A stretch of 64,000 bases of DNA from Erwinia sp. HDF1-3R (GCF_039621855.1 NZ_CP155071.1:1116001-1180000), one strand, 5' to 3'; numbered from the stretch's first letter, positions 9,265 to 18,725 are shown. Notes: a model not told the origin generated them from the sequence alone. Numbers and translations: made by a program.

Positions 9265-9674
9265 AGTGAAAAGAAATTATCAACTGAGAATCTTTTATCA
9301 TTTTAAAAATTACAATTGCAACGTATTTTTTTTGACCGTTGAGGCGATAAGCGAGACGGGCTTTATTGAGGTTCATTCTGTGTGATTTATAATAACTTGT
9401 TGTATTTTAATGATTAAATAATTTTAATTGAGTGGTTTTTTGCGGGATTTTATATTTATTACCTTTAATTTATTAAAGTGATGGCTCTCATAGTGTTTAC
9501 TTATAATAACTTTTGATTCAGCGCACAAAATAAGTGCGAAAAAATCATTTATAATGATCCTCCTCACATTTATGGTGCAAAGAAAACCTGACTTTAAATT
9601 AATGTCTGTGCAGTTCGCTATTTGTCGCAGAGAAGAGAATTTTTTTTGACTCGATAATGGCACCAACATAGTGC
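9265..9674. other. AT-rich intergenic region upstream of the catabolic operon
   Basis: About 400 bp of AT-rich sequence between the first gene of the minus-strand operon and the GC-rich repeat array. It must contain the operon promoter and presumably the TetR operator. Short frames here have poor codon character and I do not call them. Confidence 0.5.
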
Positions 9675-9807
9675 ATAGCCTTTGCCGCCGAAGATTTGCG
9701 CGCTGGTGGCATCAGGGACGTTTGCTGTCGTTGCGGTGATACGGGGCAAAGCCCAGCCTGGCATCAGGGATGTTTGCTGTTGTTGCGGTGATACGGTGCA
9801 AAGCCCT

Positions 9808-9906
9808 GCGGGGACCGTTGTCACGCGGACACGCCGCAAGCACGTCCGTGTGGGCTCGGCTCGCGCATCCCTGCGCTCGACGGTCCGCTAAGCCAACGGT
9901 CCCCGC
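9808..9906. repeat. Repeat module A (representative copy 1)
   Basis: A 99-bp unit with 13-nt inverted ends and a central hairpin GCGCA-TCCC-TGCGC. Further full copies lie at 10005-10103, 10525-10623, 11043-11141, 11270-11368, 11915-12013, 12435-12533 and 12910-13008. A truncated copy starts at 11745 and breaks off near 11797, where its second half, including the hairpin, is deleted. Confidence 0.88.
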
Positions 9907-10258
9907 CTGGCCTCTGGCTACGTCGTCGCTGTTAAAAATCTCGCCATGCCCAGCCTGGCATCAGGGATGTTTGCTGTTGTTGCGGTGATGCGGTGCAAAG
10001 CCCTGCGGGGACCGTTGTCACGCGGACACGCCGCAGGCACATCCGTGTGGGCTCGGCTCGCGCATCCCTGCGCTCGACGGTCCGCTAAGCCAACGGTCCC
10101 CGCCTGGCCGCTGGCAATGTTGTCGCTGCAAAGAAACCTCCCCACGTCCGGCTCGGGCCTACAAAACTTTCGGCAGATAAGGCCGTTGTGATCGGATCAG
10201 GTTTTGACTTTAGCCACTGCCAGAGAACCCGCAGGCCACTCAGCGGCCAGAAGGCGGT

Positions 10259-10353
10259 GTTGCGGAGCAGAAAAGCCGGGTCTCTGCCGCAGGGATGCGG
10301 CAGTGAAGCCCCCAGGGAGGGGTTTACGGCGGCCCGGCGTTCTGACCCGCAAC
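10259..10353. repeat. Repeat module B (representative copy 1)
   Basis: A 95-bp unit with a strong 8-bp hairpin CTGCCGCA-GGGA-TGCGGCAG, which is the module A hairpin in opposite orientation. The other copies are 10779-10873, 11524-11618, 12169-12263, 12689-12783, 13164-13258 and 13364-13458. The last copy follows a short junction without the usual upstream spacer. Confidence 0.88.
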
Positions 10354-10360
10354 ATAGCCC

Positions 10361-10480
10361 TGTCACCGAAGCAGGTTTTGACCTGCCTGCAAACAACACA
10401 GTCCTGTCACCGAAGCAGGTTTTGATCTGCCTGCAAACAACACAGCCCTGCTACCGGAGCGGATTTTGACCTGCCTGGCA
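10361..10480. repeat. 44-bp iterons (module C), first cluster
   Basis: Units start at about 10361, 10405 and 10449, an exact 44-bp period. Each carries GCAGGTTTTGACCTGC or a close variant, a 6-bp hairpin with a TTTG loop. Other clusters follow most B modules; the last, with about four units, is near 13465-13640. Confidence 0.85.
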
Positions 10481-13400
10481 TCTGGGATGTTTGCTGCCGT
10501 TGCGGTGATAAGGTGCAAAGCCCTGCGGGGACCGTCGTCACGCGGACACGCCGCAAGCACGCCCGTGTGGGCTCGGCTCGCGCATCCCTGCGCTCGACGG
10601 TCCGCTCTGCCAACGGTCCCCGCCTGGCCTCAGGCTATACAGTCGCTGCAAAGAAACCTCCCCACGTCCGGCTCGGGCCTACAAAATATTCGGCAGATAA
10701 GGCTGTCGTAATCGGAGCAGGTTTTGACCTTAGCCACTGCCAGAGCACACGCAGCCCACTCCGCAGCCAGAAGGCGGTGTTGCGGAGCAGATAAGCCGGG
10801 TCTCTGCCGCAGGGATGCGGCAGTGAAGCCCCCAGGGAGGGGTTTACGGCACCCCGGCGTTCTGACCCGCAACATAGCCTGATCACCGGAGCAGGTTTTG
10901 ACCTGCCTGCAAACAACACAGTCCTGTCACTGAGCAGGTTTTGACCTGCCTGCAAACAACACAGTCCTGTCACTGAGCAGGCGTTGACCTGGCTGGCATC
11001 TGCAACGTTTATTATCGTTGCGATGATAAGGTGCAAAGCCCTGCGGGGACCGTTGTCACGCGGACACGCCGCAGGCACGTCCGTGTGGGCTCGGCTCGCG
11101 CATCCCTGCGCTCGACGGTCCGCTCAGCCAACGGTCCCCGCCTGGCCTCGGGCTATACAGTCGCTGTAAAGAAACCTCCCCACGTCCCAGCCCTGTCACC
11201 GGAGCGGATTTTGACCTGGCTGGCATCTGTGACGTTTGCTGTCATTGCGGTGATGCAGTGCAAAGCCCTGCGGGGATCGTTGTCACGCGGACACGCCGCA
11301 GGCACATCCGTGTGGGCTCGGCTCGCGCATCCCTGCGCTCGACGGTCCGCTAAGCCAACGGTCCCCGCCTGGCCGCTGGCAATGTTGTCGCTGCAAAGAA
11401 ACCTCCCCACGTCCGGCTCGGGCCTACAAAACTTTCGGCAGATAAGGCCGTTGTGATCGGATCAGGTTTTGACTTTAGCCACTGCCAGAGAACCCGCAGG
11501 CCACTCAGCGGCCAGAAGGCGGTGTTGCGGAGCAGAAAAGCCGGGTCTCTGCCGCAGGGATGCGGCAGTGAAGCCCCCAGGGAGGGGTTTACGGCGCCCC
11601 GGCGTTCTGACCCGCAACATAGCCCTGTCACCGAAGCAGGTTTTGATCTGCCTGCAAACAACACAGTCCTGTCACTGAGCAGGCGTTGACCTGGCTGGCA
11701 TCTGCAACGTTTATTATCGTTGCGATGATAAGGTGCAAAGCCCTGCGGGGACCGTTGTCACGCGGACACGCCGCAGGCACGTCCGTGTGGGCTCGGGCTA
11801 TACAGTCGCTGCAAAGAAACCTCCCCACGTCCCAGCCCTGCTACCGGAGCGGATTTTGACCTGCCTGGCATCTGGGATGTTTGCTGCCGTTGCGGTGATA
11901 AGGTGCTAAGCCCTGCGGGGACCGTCGTCACGCGGACACGCCGCAAGCACGTCCGTGTGGGCTCGGCTCGCGCATCCCTGCGCTCGACAGTCCGCTCAGC
12001 CAACAGTCCCCGCCTGGCCTCGGGCTATACAGTCGCTGCAAACAAACCTCCCCACGTCCGGCCCCGGCTTACAAAACTTTCGGCAGATAAGGCCGTCGTG
12101 AACGGATCAGGTTTTGACTTTAGCCACTGCCAGAGAATCCGCAGGCCACTCAGCGGCCAGAAGGCGGTGTTGCGGAGCAGATAAGCCGGGTCTCTGCCGC
12201 AGGGATGCGGCAGTGAAGCCCCCAGGGATGGGTTTACGGCGCCCCGGCGTTCTGACCCGCAACATAGCCCTGTCGCCGGAGCAGGTTTTGACCTGCCTGC
12301 AAGCAACACAGTCCTGCCACCGGAGCGGGTGTTGACCTTCTTTCAAACAACACAGCCCTGTCACCGGAGCGGATTTTGACCTGCCTGGCATCTGGGATGT
12401 TTGCTGCCGTTGCGGTGATAAGGTGCTAAGCCCTGCGGGGACCGTCGTCACGCGTACCCGCCGCAAGCACGTCCGTGTGGGCTCGGCTCGCGCATCCCTG
12501 CGCTCGACGGTCCGCTCTGCCAACGGTCCCCGCCTGGCCTCGGGCTATACAGTCGCTGCAAACAAACCTCCCCACGTCCGGCCCCGGCTTACAAAACTTT
12601 CGGCAGATAAGGCCGTCGTGAACGGATCAGGTTTTGACTTTAGCCACTGCCAGAGAATCCGCAGGCCACTCAGCGGCCAGAAGGCGGTGTTGCGGAGCAG
12701 ATAAGCCGGGTCTCTGCCGCAGGGATGCGGCGGTGAAGCCCCCAGGGATGGGTTTACGGCGCCCCGGCGTTCTGACCCGCAACATAGCCTGATCACCGAA
12801 GCAGGTTTTGACCTGCCTGCAAACAACACAGCCCTGTCACTGAGCAGGCGTTGATCTGGCTGGCATCTGCAACGTTTATTATCGTTGCGATGATAAGGTG
12901 CAAAGCCCTGCGGGGACCGTTGTCACGCGGACCCGCCGCAGGCACGTCCGTGTGGGCTCGGCTCGCGCATCCCTGCGCTCGACAGTCCGCTAAGCCAACG
13001 GTCCCCGCCTGGCCTCGGGCTATACAGTCGCTGCAAACAAACCTCCCCACGTCCGGCTCGGGCCTACAAAATATTCGGCAGATAAGGCTGTCGTAATCGG
13101 AGCAGGTTTTGACCTTAGCCACTGCCAGAGAATCCGCAGGCCACTCAGCGGCCAGAAGGCGGTGTTGCGGAGCAGATAAGCCGGGTCTCTGCCGCAGGGA
13201 TGCGGCAGTGAAGCCCCCAGGGATGGGTTTACGGCGCCCCGGCGTTCTGACCCGCAACATAGCCTTGTTACCGGAACCGGTTTTGATCTTCCTGCAAACA
13301 ACACAGTCCTGTCACTGAGCAGGTGTTGACCTTGCTGCAAACAATACCGCGCCAGAAGGCGGTGTTGCGGAGCAGATAAGCCGGGTCTCTGCCGCAGGGA

Positions 13401-13922
13401 TGCGGCAGTGAAGCCCCCAGGGAGGGGTTTACGGCGCCCCGGCGTTCTGACCCGCAACATAGCCTGATCACCGGAGCGGGTTTTGACCTGCCTACAAACA
13501 ACACAGTCCTGTCACGGAGCAAATGTTGACCTTGCTGCAAACAACATAGCCCTCTCACCGGAGCAGGTTTTGACCCTCCTGCAAACAACACCGCCCTGTC
13601 ACCAGGCAGGTATTAACCTCTCTGCAAACAACGAAGGTAAAACTATGATGGGGAAATATTGCTAAAAATATCTTTATAGTCACGATACTAAAATTTGTAT
13701 TCACAAAATTAAATCGACCGAATGATAATACCTTACGTGATTGGTTATGCCTTTAAATTCTATTTTAATCAGTAACTTAATAAAAATTTAACTTCAATCG
13801 TTTATACCTCTTTCATTCATAGGTTTCCTGTCAGCTAATTAAAAAGCAAAAAAAATTAATGTGTATTAATGTTTGCAGTGTCAGGCAGATATTCTAATAA
13901 CTTAACGTACCGGAGGTTCTCC

Positions 13923-14228
13923 ATGTTTATAGGTGATGATGAAAAAAAACGGTACGTCATAATGGGTGAGGCAGCGATAAGCCTGCTCTCCTTTAAGGTA
14001 GAAATCAGCGTAGCCGCGCTGCTCGGCAGGCTGGCAGAAATGGGTGAGAAGGAAGAGGATGATGAACGCCTGCTCGACATTTGGGCCACCCGGAGATGGC
14101 TGCAGCGCTTCAGACAGCGCGGCCAGGCGACAGAGGCTCCTTCTGACGCACCCGACCGGGTTCAATGCTCCGGTAGCCTTAAGGGCCTGGCAGATTTCAG
14201 TTTGGACGAGGTGGCCATAGCGCGTTAA
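13923..14228 (+). CDS. Small YmgA/YmgB (AriR)-like biofilm/acid-response regulator
   Basis: A 101-residue protein. I choose the ATG at 13923 because GGAGG sits 6 bp upstream; a longer frame opens at 13869. Residues about 10-60 (MGEAAISLLSFKVEISVAALLGRLAEMGE) match in pattern the neighbour at 14925 (LGEAVLALLRGAAPVSTTALLEQLNAM). Both resemble the YmgA/AriR family of small helical proteins that act with the Rcs phosphorelay in E. coli. The C-terminal 40 residues are unlike the family. Assignment rests on this local similarity and the adjacent ycgZ. Confidence 0.6.
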   Translation: MFIGDDEKKRYVIMGEAAISLLSFKVEISVAALLGRLAEMGEKEEDDERLLDIWATRRWLQRFRQRGQATEAPSDAPDRVQCSGSLKGLADFSLDEVAIAR

Positions 14229-14645
14229 GCCTGACCAGAGGTAGTCATGCCTGAAAAACTGTACAGCCCGTGCTGAAGGTGGAGTCATATTGATAAGCGA
14301 CCGTTGGGCGCACGGATGCGCGAGATAACAGAACCTGGAGTAACCCACGCCGCGTCTGCGCGGTGTAAGCCGCAGCCGGGGCGGGCTTTTAGGCTAACAG
14401 GCCGATTGCCCAACCGCATATCTTCTTACCTGTACATAAAACTGATACCCGTCCTGTAACGTTCACACGTTGTATTGCTTTCTGCAGGTTATTTATAATT
14501 CGTTGATAAACAAGGCTAAGCATTTTTTGCAAAAGAATAAAGGTATCGTAAAAACGTTATCTCTGTACAACTTTAAAAAAGATGTATAACTTTAGCGCTC
14601 AGTAACATCAACACTTTCTAAACTTAACGACGTAGAGGCATTTAC
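14229..14645. other. Intergenic leader region upstream of ycgZ
   Basis: GC-rich for the first 160 bp, then strongly AT-rich. The distal part should hold the ycgZ promoter and contains the direct repeat TGTACAACTTT (14564) and TGTATAACTTT (14583). No further gene is visible. Confidence 0.5.
14564..14593. promoter_or_regulatory. Direct-repeat TGTAyAACTTT motif in the ycgZ promoter region
   Basis: TGTACAACTTT at 14564-14574 is repeated as TGTATAACTTT at 14583-14593, a 19-bp step, about 55-80 bp before the ycgZ start. TGTACAA is the half-site I remember for the MerR-like regulators MlrA and BluR of E. coli, the latter controlling ycgZ there. Regulator identity is inferred. Confidence 0.4.
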
Positions 14646-14891
14646 ATGCGCCAGGACAGCTCAAATCCAGTAATTGAAGCCGATATCAGACGCTATTTTA
14701 ATGAATCTGTAATGCCCTCGCAGCAGGAAACCATGGGACAAATCGTGGTTGAGATCCTGCGGGCGGGTGGAAATCTAAATCGTAAAGCCCTCTGTACCAA
14801 ACTGCTGCGTCGTCTGGAACTCGCCTCTGGTTCTGAGCAGGAAAAGCATCTGCAGGAGCTTATCGGTATGCTTTTTGGCCGTGGAGAGTAA
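14646..14891 (+). CDS. ycgZ: YcgZ-family small regulatory protein
   Basis: An 81-residue protein closely following the E. coli YcgZ pattern: ITRYF-like DIRRYFNE at the start, then QQETMGQIVVEIL, NLNRKALCTKLLRRLE and HLQELIGMLF. In E. coli ycgZ heads the ycgZ-ymgA-ariR-ymgC operon, repressed by BluR, relieved by BluF under blue light and cold, and acting through the Rcs system on matrix genes. Here the next gene (14925) starts 33 bp downstream and is a YmgA/AriR-like protein, so the operon order is conserved. Confidence 0.85.
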   Translation: MRQDSSNPVIEADIRRYFNESVMPSQQETMGQIVVEILRAGGNLNRKALCTKLLRRLELASGSEQEKHLQELIGMLFGRGE

Positions 14892-14924
14892 GTTTTACGT
14901 TCTCAACAGAATCCGAGAAGTGGC

Positions 14925-15218
14925 ATGCTAAGAAATAAACAAGAAAAGCTGGCTGATATTTTGCTCGGCGAAGCCGTACTTGCACTCCTGCGCGGTGCTG
15001 CGCCCGTCAGCACCACAGCGCTGCTGGAACAACTGAATGCAATGGCGGCTGCCGAAAAAGACGTTGAATTAAAAAGTGCCTGCAAATTCGCCATCAGCGA
15101 AATCAGACGTTACCTCGCGGCCGGGCGTTCTCAGGCGGTGCTCAATGACAGCGATCGCGACACTGTTATTCACGTTTTAAATAACGACGGTCCCGCAGAC
15201 GGCACGCGGAGGCACTAG
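14925..15218 (+). CDS. YmgA/AriR-like small regulatory protein
   Basis: A 97-residue, mostly helical protein (LADILLGEAVLALLR, TALLEQLNAMAAAEKDVELK, FAISEIRRYLA) in the position and size class of E. coli YmgA/AriR. GAGAAG lies 8 bp before the ATG. It follows ycgZ closely and is probably co-transcribed. The paralogue at 13923 shares the LGEA.LLR...LLE.L pattern. The function is inferred as a connector to the Rcs phosphorelay. Confidence 0.65.
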   Translation: MLRNKQEKLADILLGEAVLALLRGAAPVSTTALLEQLNAMAAAEKDVELKSACKFAISEIRRYLAAGRSQAVLNDSDRDTVIHVLNNDGPADGTRRH

Positions 15219-15771
15219 GCTACATCCTCTCCCGCAGGCCGGCGGCGTCACAACGATGTTAACAAGTGCCTTCCGTCGGAGCATTATCCGGGAGGCGATT
15301 ACCTCCTGCATTCTTATCCCCTGGTTTGTTTCCCTATACGCATCTGGTGATGTTCCCTGTTCACACCTGGACATTTTCCCTGTACGCATCTGAAAATTAA
15401 GGGTGATACTTTGCTCTGCCCGCCGGTTGCACCATGCATAACGCAAACAGGGCATGGACCGCTACAGGGCGCTCTGGTTAGCGCATCAAGCGCCCGAAGT
15501 TCTGCTTATTGGCAGGGCTCGACCCTTGATACTCAATAAAAAACCTGCTGAGAAGCTCACTACCAATCCCTTCCTAAAGATGTCCATTCAGACTTCCCCA
15601 GCCAGGGGAATTGCGCCGCTATCAAATGACAAAATAGACGCCTCTCATGCCCTCGCGTAACAATAAAATAACCTTATAACATAAGAAAAATTTGTATTTT
15701 AACCCATGAGTTGTGTAGGCTTATAGGAACCTGCTGACAGAACGCATGATTGGGAAATTCAGGGAGAAACA
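15219..15771. other. Intergenic region with a probable insertion-sequence end remnant
   Basis: No convincing gene is present; the frame at 15454-15660 has no clear ribosome site and no recognisable family. The direct repeat at 15329-15392 is described separately. The last 100 bp are AT-rich and should carry the promoter of the membrane protein at 15772. Confidence 0.45.
15329..15392. mobile_element. Possible IS21-type terminus remnant (paired direct repeats)
   Basis: TTTCCCTATACGCATCTG at 15329-15346 recurs as TTTCCCTGTACGCATCTG at 15375-15392. Two or more direct transposase-binding repeats near an end are typical of IS21-family elements. There is no istA or istB gene nearby, so at most a relic remains. 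Confidence 0.35.
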
Positions 15772-16143
15772 ATGACAGAACAGATGCATGGTGTGACTCT
15801 TTTCTTTGCGCTTATCCATTCAGCGATCCTGATCGTGGGCGGTGGATTAGTTTATGGATTATTAAGACTTAAGATAAACAGATATGGCAGAAGCCTTCCC
15901 CGTGGTATTGCGCGGGTGCTGCTATTGCTGTGGTGCGTGACGTGCCTGATGCCCGTCGTTACCCATACTATGGCGTGGCGCGGTGCCGCTGGGGGCGAGG
16001 GATATAGCGACCTTACAATGCAGCTGATGATCTCCCTGGCCAGCCCGCAGAGTGAGGCGCTAGTCGCTGTCGCACTTATCGCGCTGGGTGCACTTATGGC
16101 GAGCGTGGGGTTAGGCCGCAGGCAGGCAGGGGCCAGGCCCTGA
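15772..16143 (+). CDS. Small inner-membrane protein of unknown function
   Basis: A 123-residue protein with three hydrophobic segments at about residues 9-30 (FFALIHSAILIVGGGLVYGLL), 45-65 (ARVLLLLWCVTCLMPVVTH) and 95-117 (EALVAVALIALGALMASVGLG), and a basic first loop (RLKINRYGRSLPRG) likely in the cytoplasm. GGGAGA precedes the ATG. I recognise no family. It stands alone between the ycgZ group and the PAS chemoreceptor. Confidence 0.6.
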   Translation: MTEQMHGVTLFFALIHSAILIVGGGLVYGLLRLKINRYGRSLPRGIARVLLLLWCVTCLMPVVTHTMAWRGAAGGEGYSDLTMQLMISLASPQSEALVAVALIALGALMASVGLGRRQAGARP

Positions 16144-16273
16144 AATTTTTTCGCGTCAATCCAGGTCTGGTGTTTTTCACGCGGGGTGCTGATAAACCAG
16201 CATAAAGTGTTATCTAATTCCTTTCTCCTGACGGAATGTACTGTCGTCTCACAATTTAATTTCCCTCCTCAAT

Positions 16274-16300
16274 CAAATTTTTTAGCATTTCTGCCGATAA
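16274..16300 (+). promoter_or_regulatory. Sigma-28 (FliA)-type promoter of the PAS chemoreceptor
   Basis: CAAA, 15 bp, then GCCGATAA matches the flagellar consensus TAAA-N15-GCCGATAA in all but one base. It ends 61 bp before the start codon of the gene at 16362. Confidence 0.7.
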
Positions 16301-16307
16301 CCGTAGC

Positions 16308-16333
16308 TGTACAACTAAGGAAGTTATTGTACA
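16308..16333. promoter_or_regulatory. TGTACAA-N12-TTGTACA palindrome
   Basis: TGTACAA (16308-16314) and TTGTACA (16327-16333) form an inverted repeat with a 12-bp spacer immediately downstream of the sigma-28 element. The same heptamer occurs before ycgZ at 14564. The layout resembles a MerR-family operator and would place a repressor on the early transcribed region. Confidence 0.45.
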
Positions 16334-16361
16334 CAGCAGAAACACACCAGAGGATAACGCA

Positions 16362-17531
16362 ATGCTAAAACATATAATGAGAAAAAAGGTCGCCAGAACC
16401 GTAATACACCCTGATATACCCGTCGTGAATGAATTACAGCCCGCCCGCTGTCAGGACAGTAAAGATCACGTATTACTCCAAAGCCTGATGGCAATCTCCG
16501 GGCAAGGGGTATGGGCGATCGAGGGCGAAAATTATCAGCCAACGACCAGCGTCTGGCTTTCATCTAAAGCATGTGGGCTGCTTAACCTGCCCCCTACGGC
16601 CAGCATGACGCTGGCTGACCTGATTCAGCGGGTTCATGGTGATGAGAGAGAGGCTTTCCGGCTGTTTATCCGACACGCGGTGAATCATGCTATCGGCACG
16701 GAAGCAAAGCCGGGCAGGTATCGTATTCTTGTAGAGGATCAGGGCTGGCAGTGGTTTAGCGTCGCCGCTAAATACGTTTCCGGTGATGCGCATTCTGCCG
16801 CCCTGCTGACCGGGATAATTGAAAATATTCAGGACGTTGTCGATCACAACACCGAATATGAGATCCTCTCTACCCGCTTTAACCTCTCACGAGAGATGCT
16901 GAACGATGGATTATGGGATCTGAATATCATCAATGGCAATCCCATGAATCCTTCCAACGTCTTCTGGTGGTCCCCGCAGTTCAAAAGATTATTGGGCTTT
17001 GAAACCGTTGAAGAGTTTCCTGATGTGCTTGAAAGCTGGGCTTCACGTCTGCATCCGGAAGATAAAGGGTTTACGCTGGATGCTTTTGGCGCCCATCTGA
17101 TGGATAAAAGCGGTCAGACGGGTTTCGACCTTGAGTATCGCTTAATGCTTCGCAGTGGCGAATATCGCTGGTTCCGCGCCCGGGGACAGACCCGACGCTC
17201 GGCGGATGGAACGCCACTGAGGGCGGTTGGTGCGCTGATTGACATCCAGTCCCATAAGGACCGTCTGGTTCACGACAAAATGGAAAAGAGCAGGCTGGAA
17301 AGTACCGCAGAAACAGCAAAAGAGATCGCCGAACTGGTCTCAGAAAATGGCAATATCGCGGCGCAGATTAAGCTTATTTCACTCAATGCCAGTATTGAAG
17401 CAGCCCGGGCGGGGATACATGGGCGGGGCTTTTCTGTGATTGCCAGTGCGATACGAGGTCTGGCGGAACGTACGGCTGATATCACCGACCAGATTTCCCG
17501 ACTTCAGAAAAGAATCAGTCATAAGCCCTGA
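16362..17531 (+). CDS. Soluble PAS-domain chemoreceptor with minimal signalling domain
   Basis: A 389-residue protein with no membrane segment or HAMP domain. Two PAS folds are suggested: one at about 45-160, and a second at about 175-300 with the PAS_3-type ending FDLEYRLMLRSGEYRWFRARGQTRR...GALIDI. Residues 310-385 are a very short methyl-accepting domain keeping the hairpin tip (LISLNASIEAARAGIHGRGFSV) and GLAERTADITDQI. Usual receptors have about 250 residues there, so methylation helices are largely missing. It should sense a cytoplasmic cue and may join CheA/CheW arrays; the shortened coiled coil makes that uncertain. Confidence 0.8.
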   Translation: MLKHIMRKKVARTVIHPDIPVVNELQPARCQDSKDHVLLQSLMAISGQGVWAIEGENYQPTTSVWLSSKACGLLNLPPTASMTLADLIQRVHGDEREAFRLFIRHAVNHAIGTEAKPGRYRILVEDQGWQWFSVAAKYVSGDAHSAALLTGIIENIQDVVDHNTEYEILSTRFNLSREMLNDGLWDLNIINGNPMNPSNVFWWSPQFKRLLGFETVEEFPDVLESWASRLHPEDKGFTLDAFGAHLMDKSGQTGFDLEYRLMLRSGEYRWFRARGQTRRSADGTPLRAVGALIDIQSHKDRLVHDKMEKSRLESTAETAKEIAELVSENGNIAAQIKLISLNASIEAARAGIHGRGFSVIASAIRGLAERTADITDQISRLQKRISHKP

Positions 17532-17580
17532 TTTTAAATTGCGGTTAAATGATGAGGAATTCATCAAAGGCGGCCAGGTT

Positions 17581-17600
17581 AAGTCCCGTAGGGGGCTTTT
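17581..17600 (+). terminator. Probable intrinsic terminator after the PAS chemoreceptor
   Basis: AAGTCCC-GTA-G-GGGGCTT forms a 7-bp stem, with one G-T pair, followed by a short T run, 50 bp after the stop codon. Confidence 0.5.
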
Positions 17601-17839
17601 CTGCTGATTTTTTTGGATGCAGACGTAAAAGGTGAGCTCGTCCCTGAGTCACCTGCACCTGGGTAGGCGCTTATGAGCTTTTAAAGCATATAACATACAG
17701 GCGCTTTGACAAGGCTGACCTTCAGTTTAAAATGCTTTTACATCAAATGGTTAGCTTGTTAAGTTTTTAAATGCGCGGTAAAACAATCACTTAAATAAAC
17801 AATATTCATTACTAAGAATCGTCTCATTTTAGGTCCAGA
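17601..17839. other. AT-rich spacer between convergent genes
   Basis: I see no gene here. This lies between the chemoreceptor terminator and the 3' end of the minus-strand spermidine-synthase-like gene. Confidence 0.5.
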
Positions 17840-18709
17840 CTAAATTGCGCTTTTGCTGCAAACTTTATCTTTCAGGCTGGCAAGCGTACGCGCCAGCGGC
17901 CAGAAATCGCATGAAAAGAGCGTACCCGTCGCGCTCAGCGTTTTTCTGAGTACTGTCAAATCCGCCAGATCCGTTTTGTCACTGCAGTACAGAACGACGT
18001 TCCCACTGGGTACGCGACAGTAGAGCACTGTGCGAAACTGATTTATCAGTGACGTGAACAGCGGGGAGTTTAAAGCGGGCATCTGATGATAGTTCAGAAT
18101 AAGCCAGCCGTCCGGGCGCAGGTTTCTGATACAGCTATCGAAGAAAAGCGTGTTTTCCTGCAGAGGAAGCATCGCATCGGCGGTGTACAAATCAGAAAAT
18201 ATATGGGAGTAACTTTTTCCGCTTTGCCGGGAGATAAAAGCTTCCGCGTCATCAATATGATAGGTAATATTATTATTTTCTGGCAGTGAGAAATATTTCC
18301 GCGCCACATTCAGCACTGTTTTTCTCAGCTCAACGACGCTGACTTTTAATGACGGGTCATAGTGATCCAATGCCCGAACCAGACTTCCCCCTCCCAGTCC
18401 AAGAATAAGCACCGAATCCGCCGGGCTTAGCGTAATACCCATCAGCATCGCTTTGATATAATTATGAACGGGTAAAAAGGGCGTATCAATCCGCATTCGG
18501 GTTTGTTCATATATGCTGTAGAAGCTCATGATGCGGTATTTACGATCGTCTGTTACCGTCACGTTGCCGTAGTCATCATATTCTTTACAGACCTGTTCGC
18601 CTTTAATGCTGAAAAGATCTGTGTCGCCAAAAAAAATGCTTTTTTTCATTTTAAATCCAGGGCCGATCCTTTTGCGCAGCGTAAGGTGGTTAACGTGCGG
18701 GAGATGCAT
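17840..18709 (-). CDS. Spermidine-synthase-like (polyamine aminopropyltransferase fold) protein
   Basis: A 289-residue protein with the aminopropyltransferase Rossmann core: VLILGLGGGSLVRAL (nucleotide loop), VVELRKTVLNVARKYF (acidic residue for the ribose), HIDDAEAFI, and SDLYTADAMLP, whose Asp is the usual catalytic-base position. It lacks the full speE length balance and most likely belongs to the spermidine-synthase-like group with unknown substrate. The start may be ATG 18709 or ATG 18649 (MKKSIFFGD). It begins only 16 bp after the EAL gene on the same strand, so the two are probably co-transcribed. Confidence 0.7.
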   Translation of the reverse strand: MHLPHVNHLTLRKRIGPGFKMKKSIFFGDTDLFSIKGEQVCKEYDDYGNVTVTDDRKYRIMSFYSIYEQTRMRIDTPFLPVHNYIKAMLMGITLSPADSVLILGLGGGSLVRALDHYDPSLKVSVVELRKTVLNVARKYFSLPENNNITYHIDDAEAFISRQSGKSYSHIFSDLYTADAMLPLQENTLFFDSCIRNLRPDGWLILNYHQMPALNSPLFTSLINQFRTVLYCRVPSGNVVLYCSDKTDLADLTVLRKTLSATGTLFSCDFWPLARTLASLKDKVCSKSAI

Positions 18710-18725
18710 ACAATGGTCACGCTAT

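Larger units (their letters stand above)
9675..13640. repeat. 4-kb modular non-coding repeat array (modules A, B, C)
   Basis: A GC-rich array made of three modules. A is about 99 bp, bounded by inverted ends GCGGGGACCGTTG/CAACGGTCCCCGC. B is about 95 bp, bounded by GTTGCGG/CCGCAAC. C is a 44-bp iteron with internal hairpin GCAGGT-TTTG-ACCTGC. I count nine A (one truncated), seven B and roughly twenty C copies. An A-spacer-B-C super-unit recurs at about 520 bp, for example A at 10005 and 10525, or 11915 and 12435. Block 11270-11618 is almost identical to 10005-10353, so segments were duplicated recently. Many frames stay open on both strands, but they repeat with the modules and lack credible ribosome sites, so I regard them as spurious. 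Confidence 0.9.

Noticed and set aside
9675..13640. CRISPR array
   Set aside because: The 44-bp iterons are adjacent without unique spacers of constant size, the modules are 95-99 bp with internal structure, and no cas gene is present.
9682..13665. Many open frames of 60-155 codons on both strands in the repeat array
   Set aside because: They recur with each module, overlap on both strands, are Arg/Pro/Cys-rich and lack ribosome sites; high GC alone explains their length.
15454..15660. 68-codon ORF
   Set aside because: No ribosome site or recognisable family.
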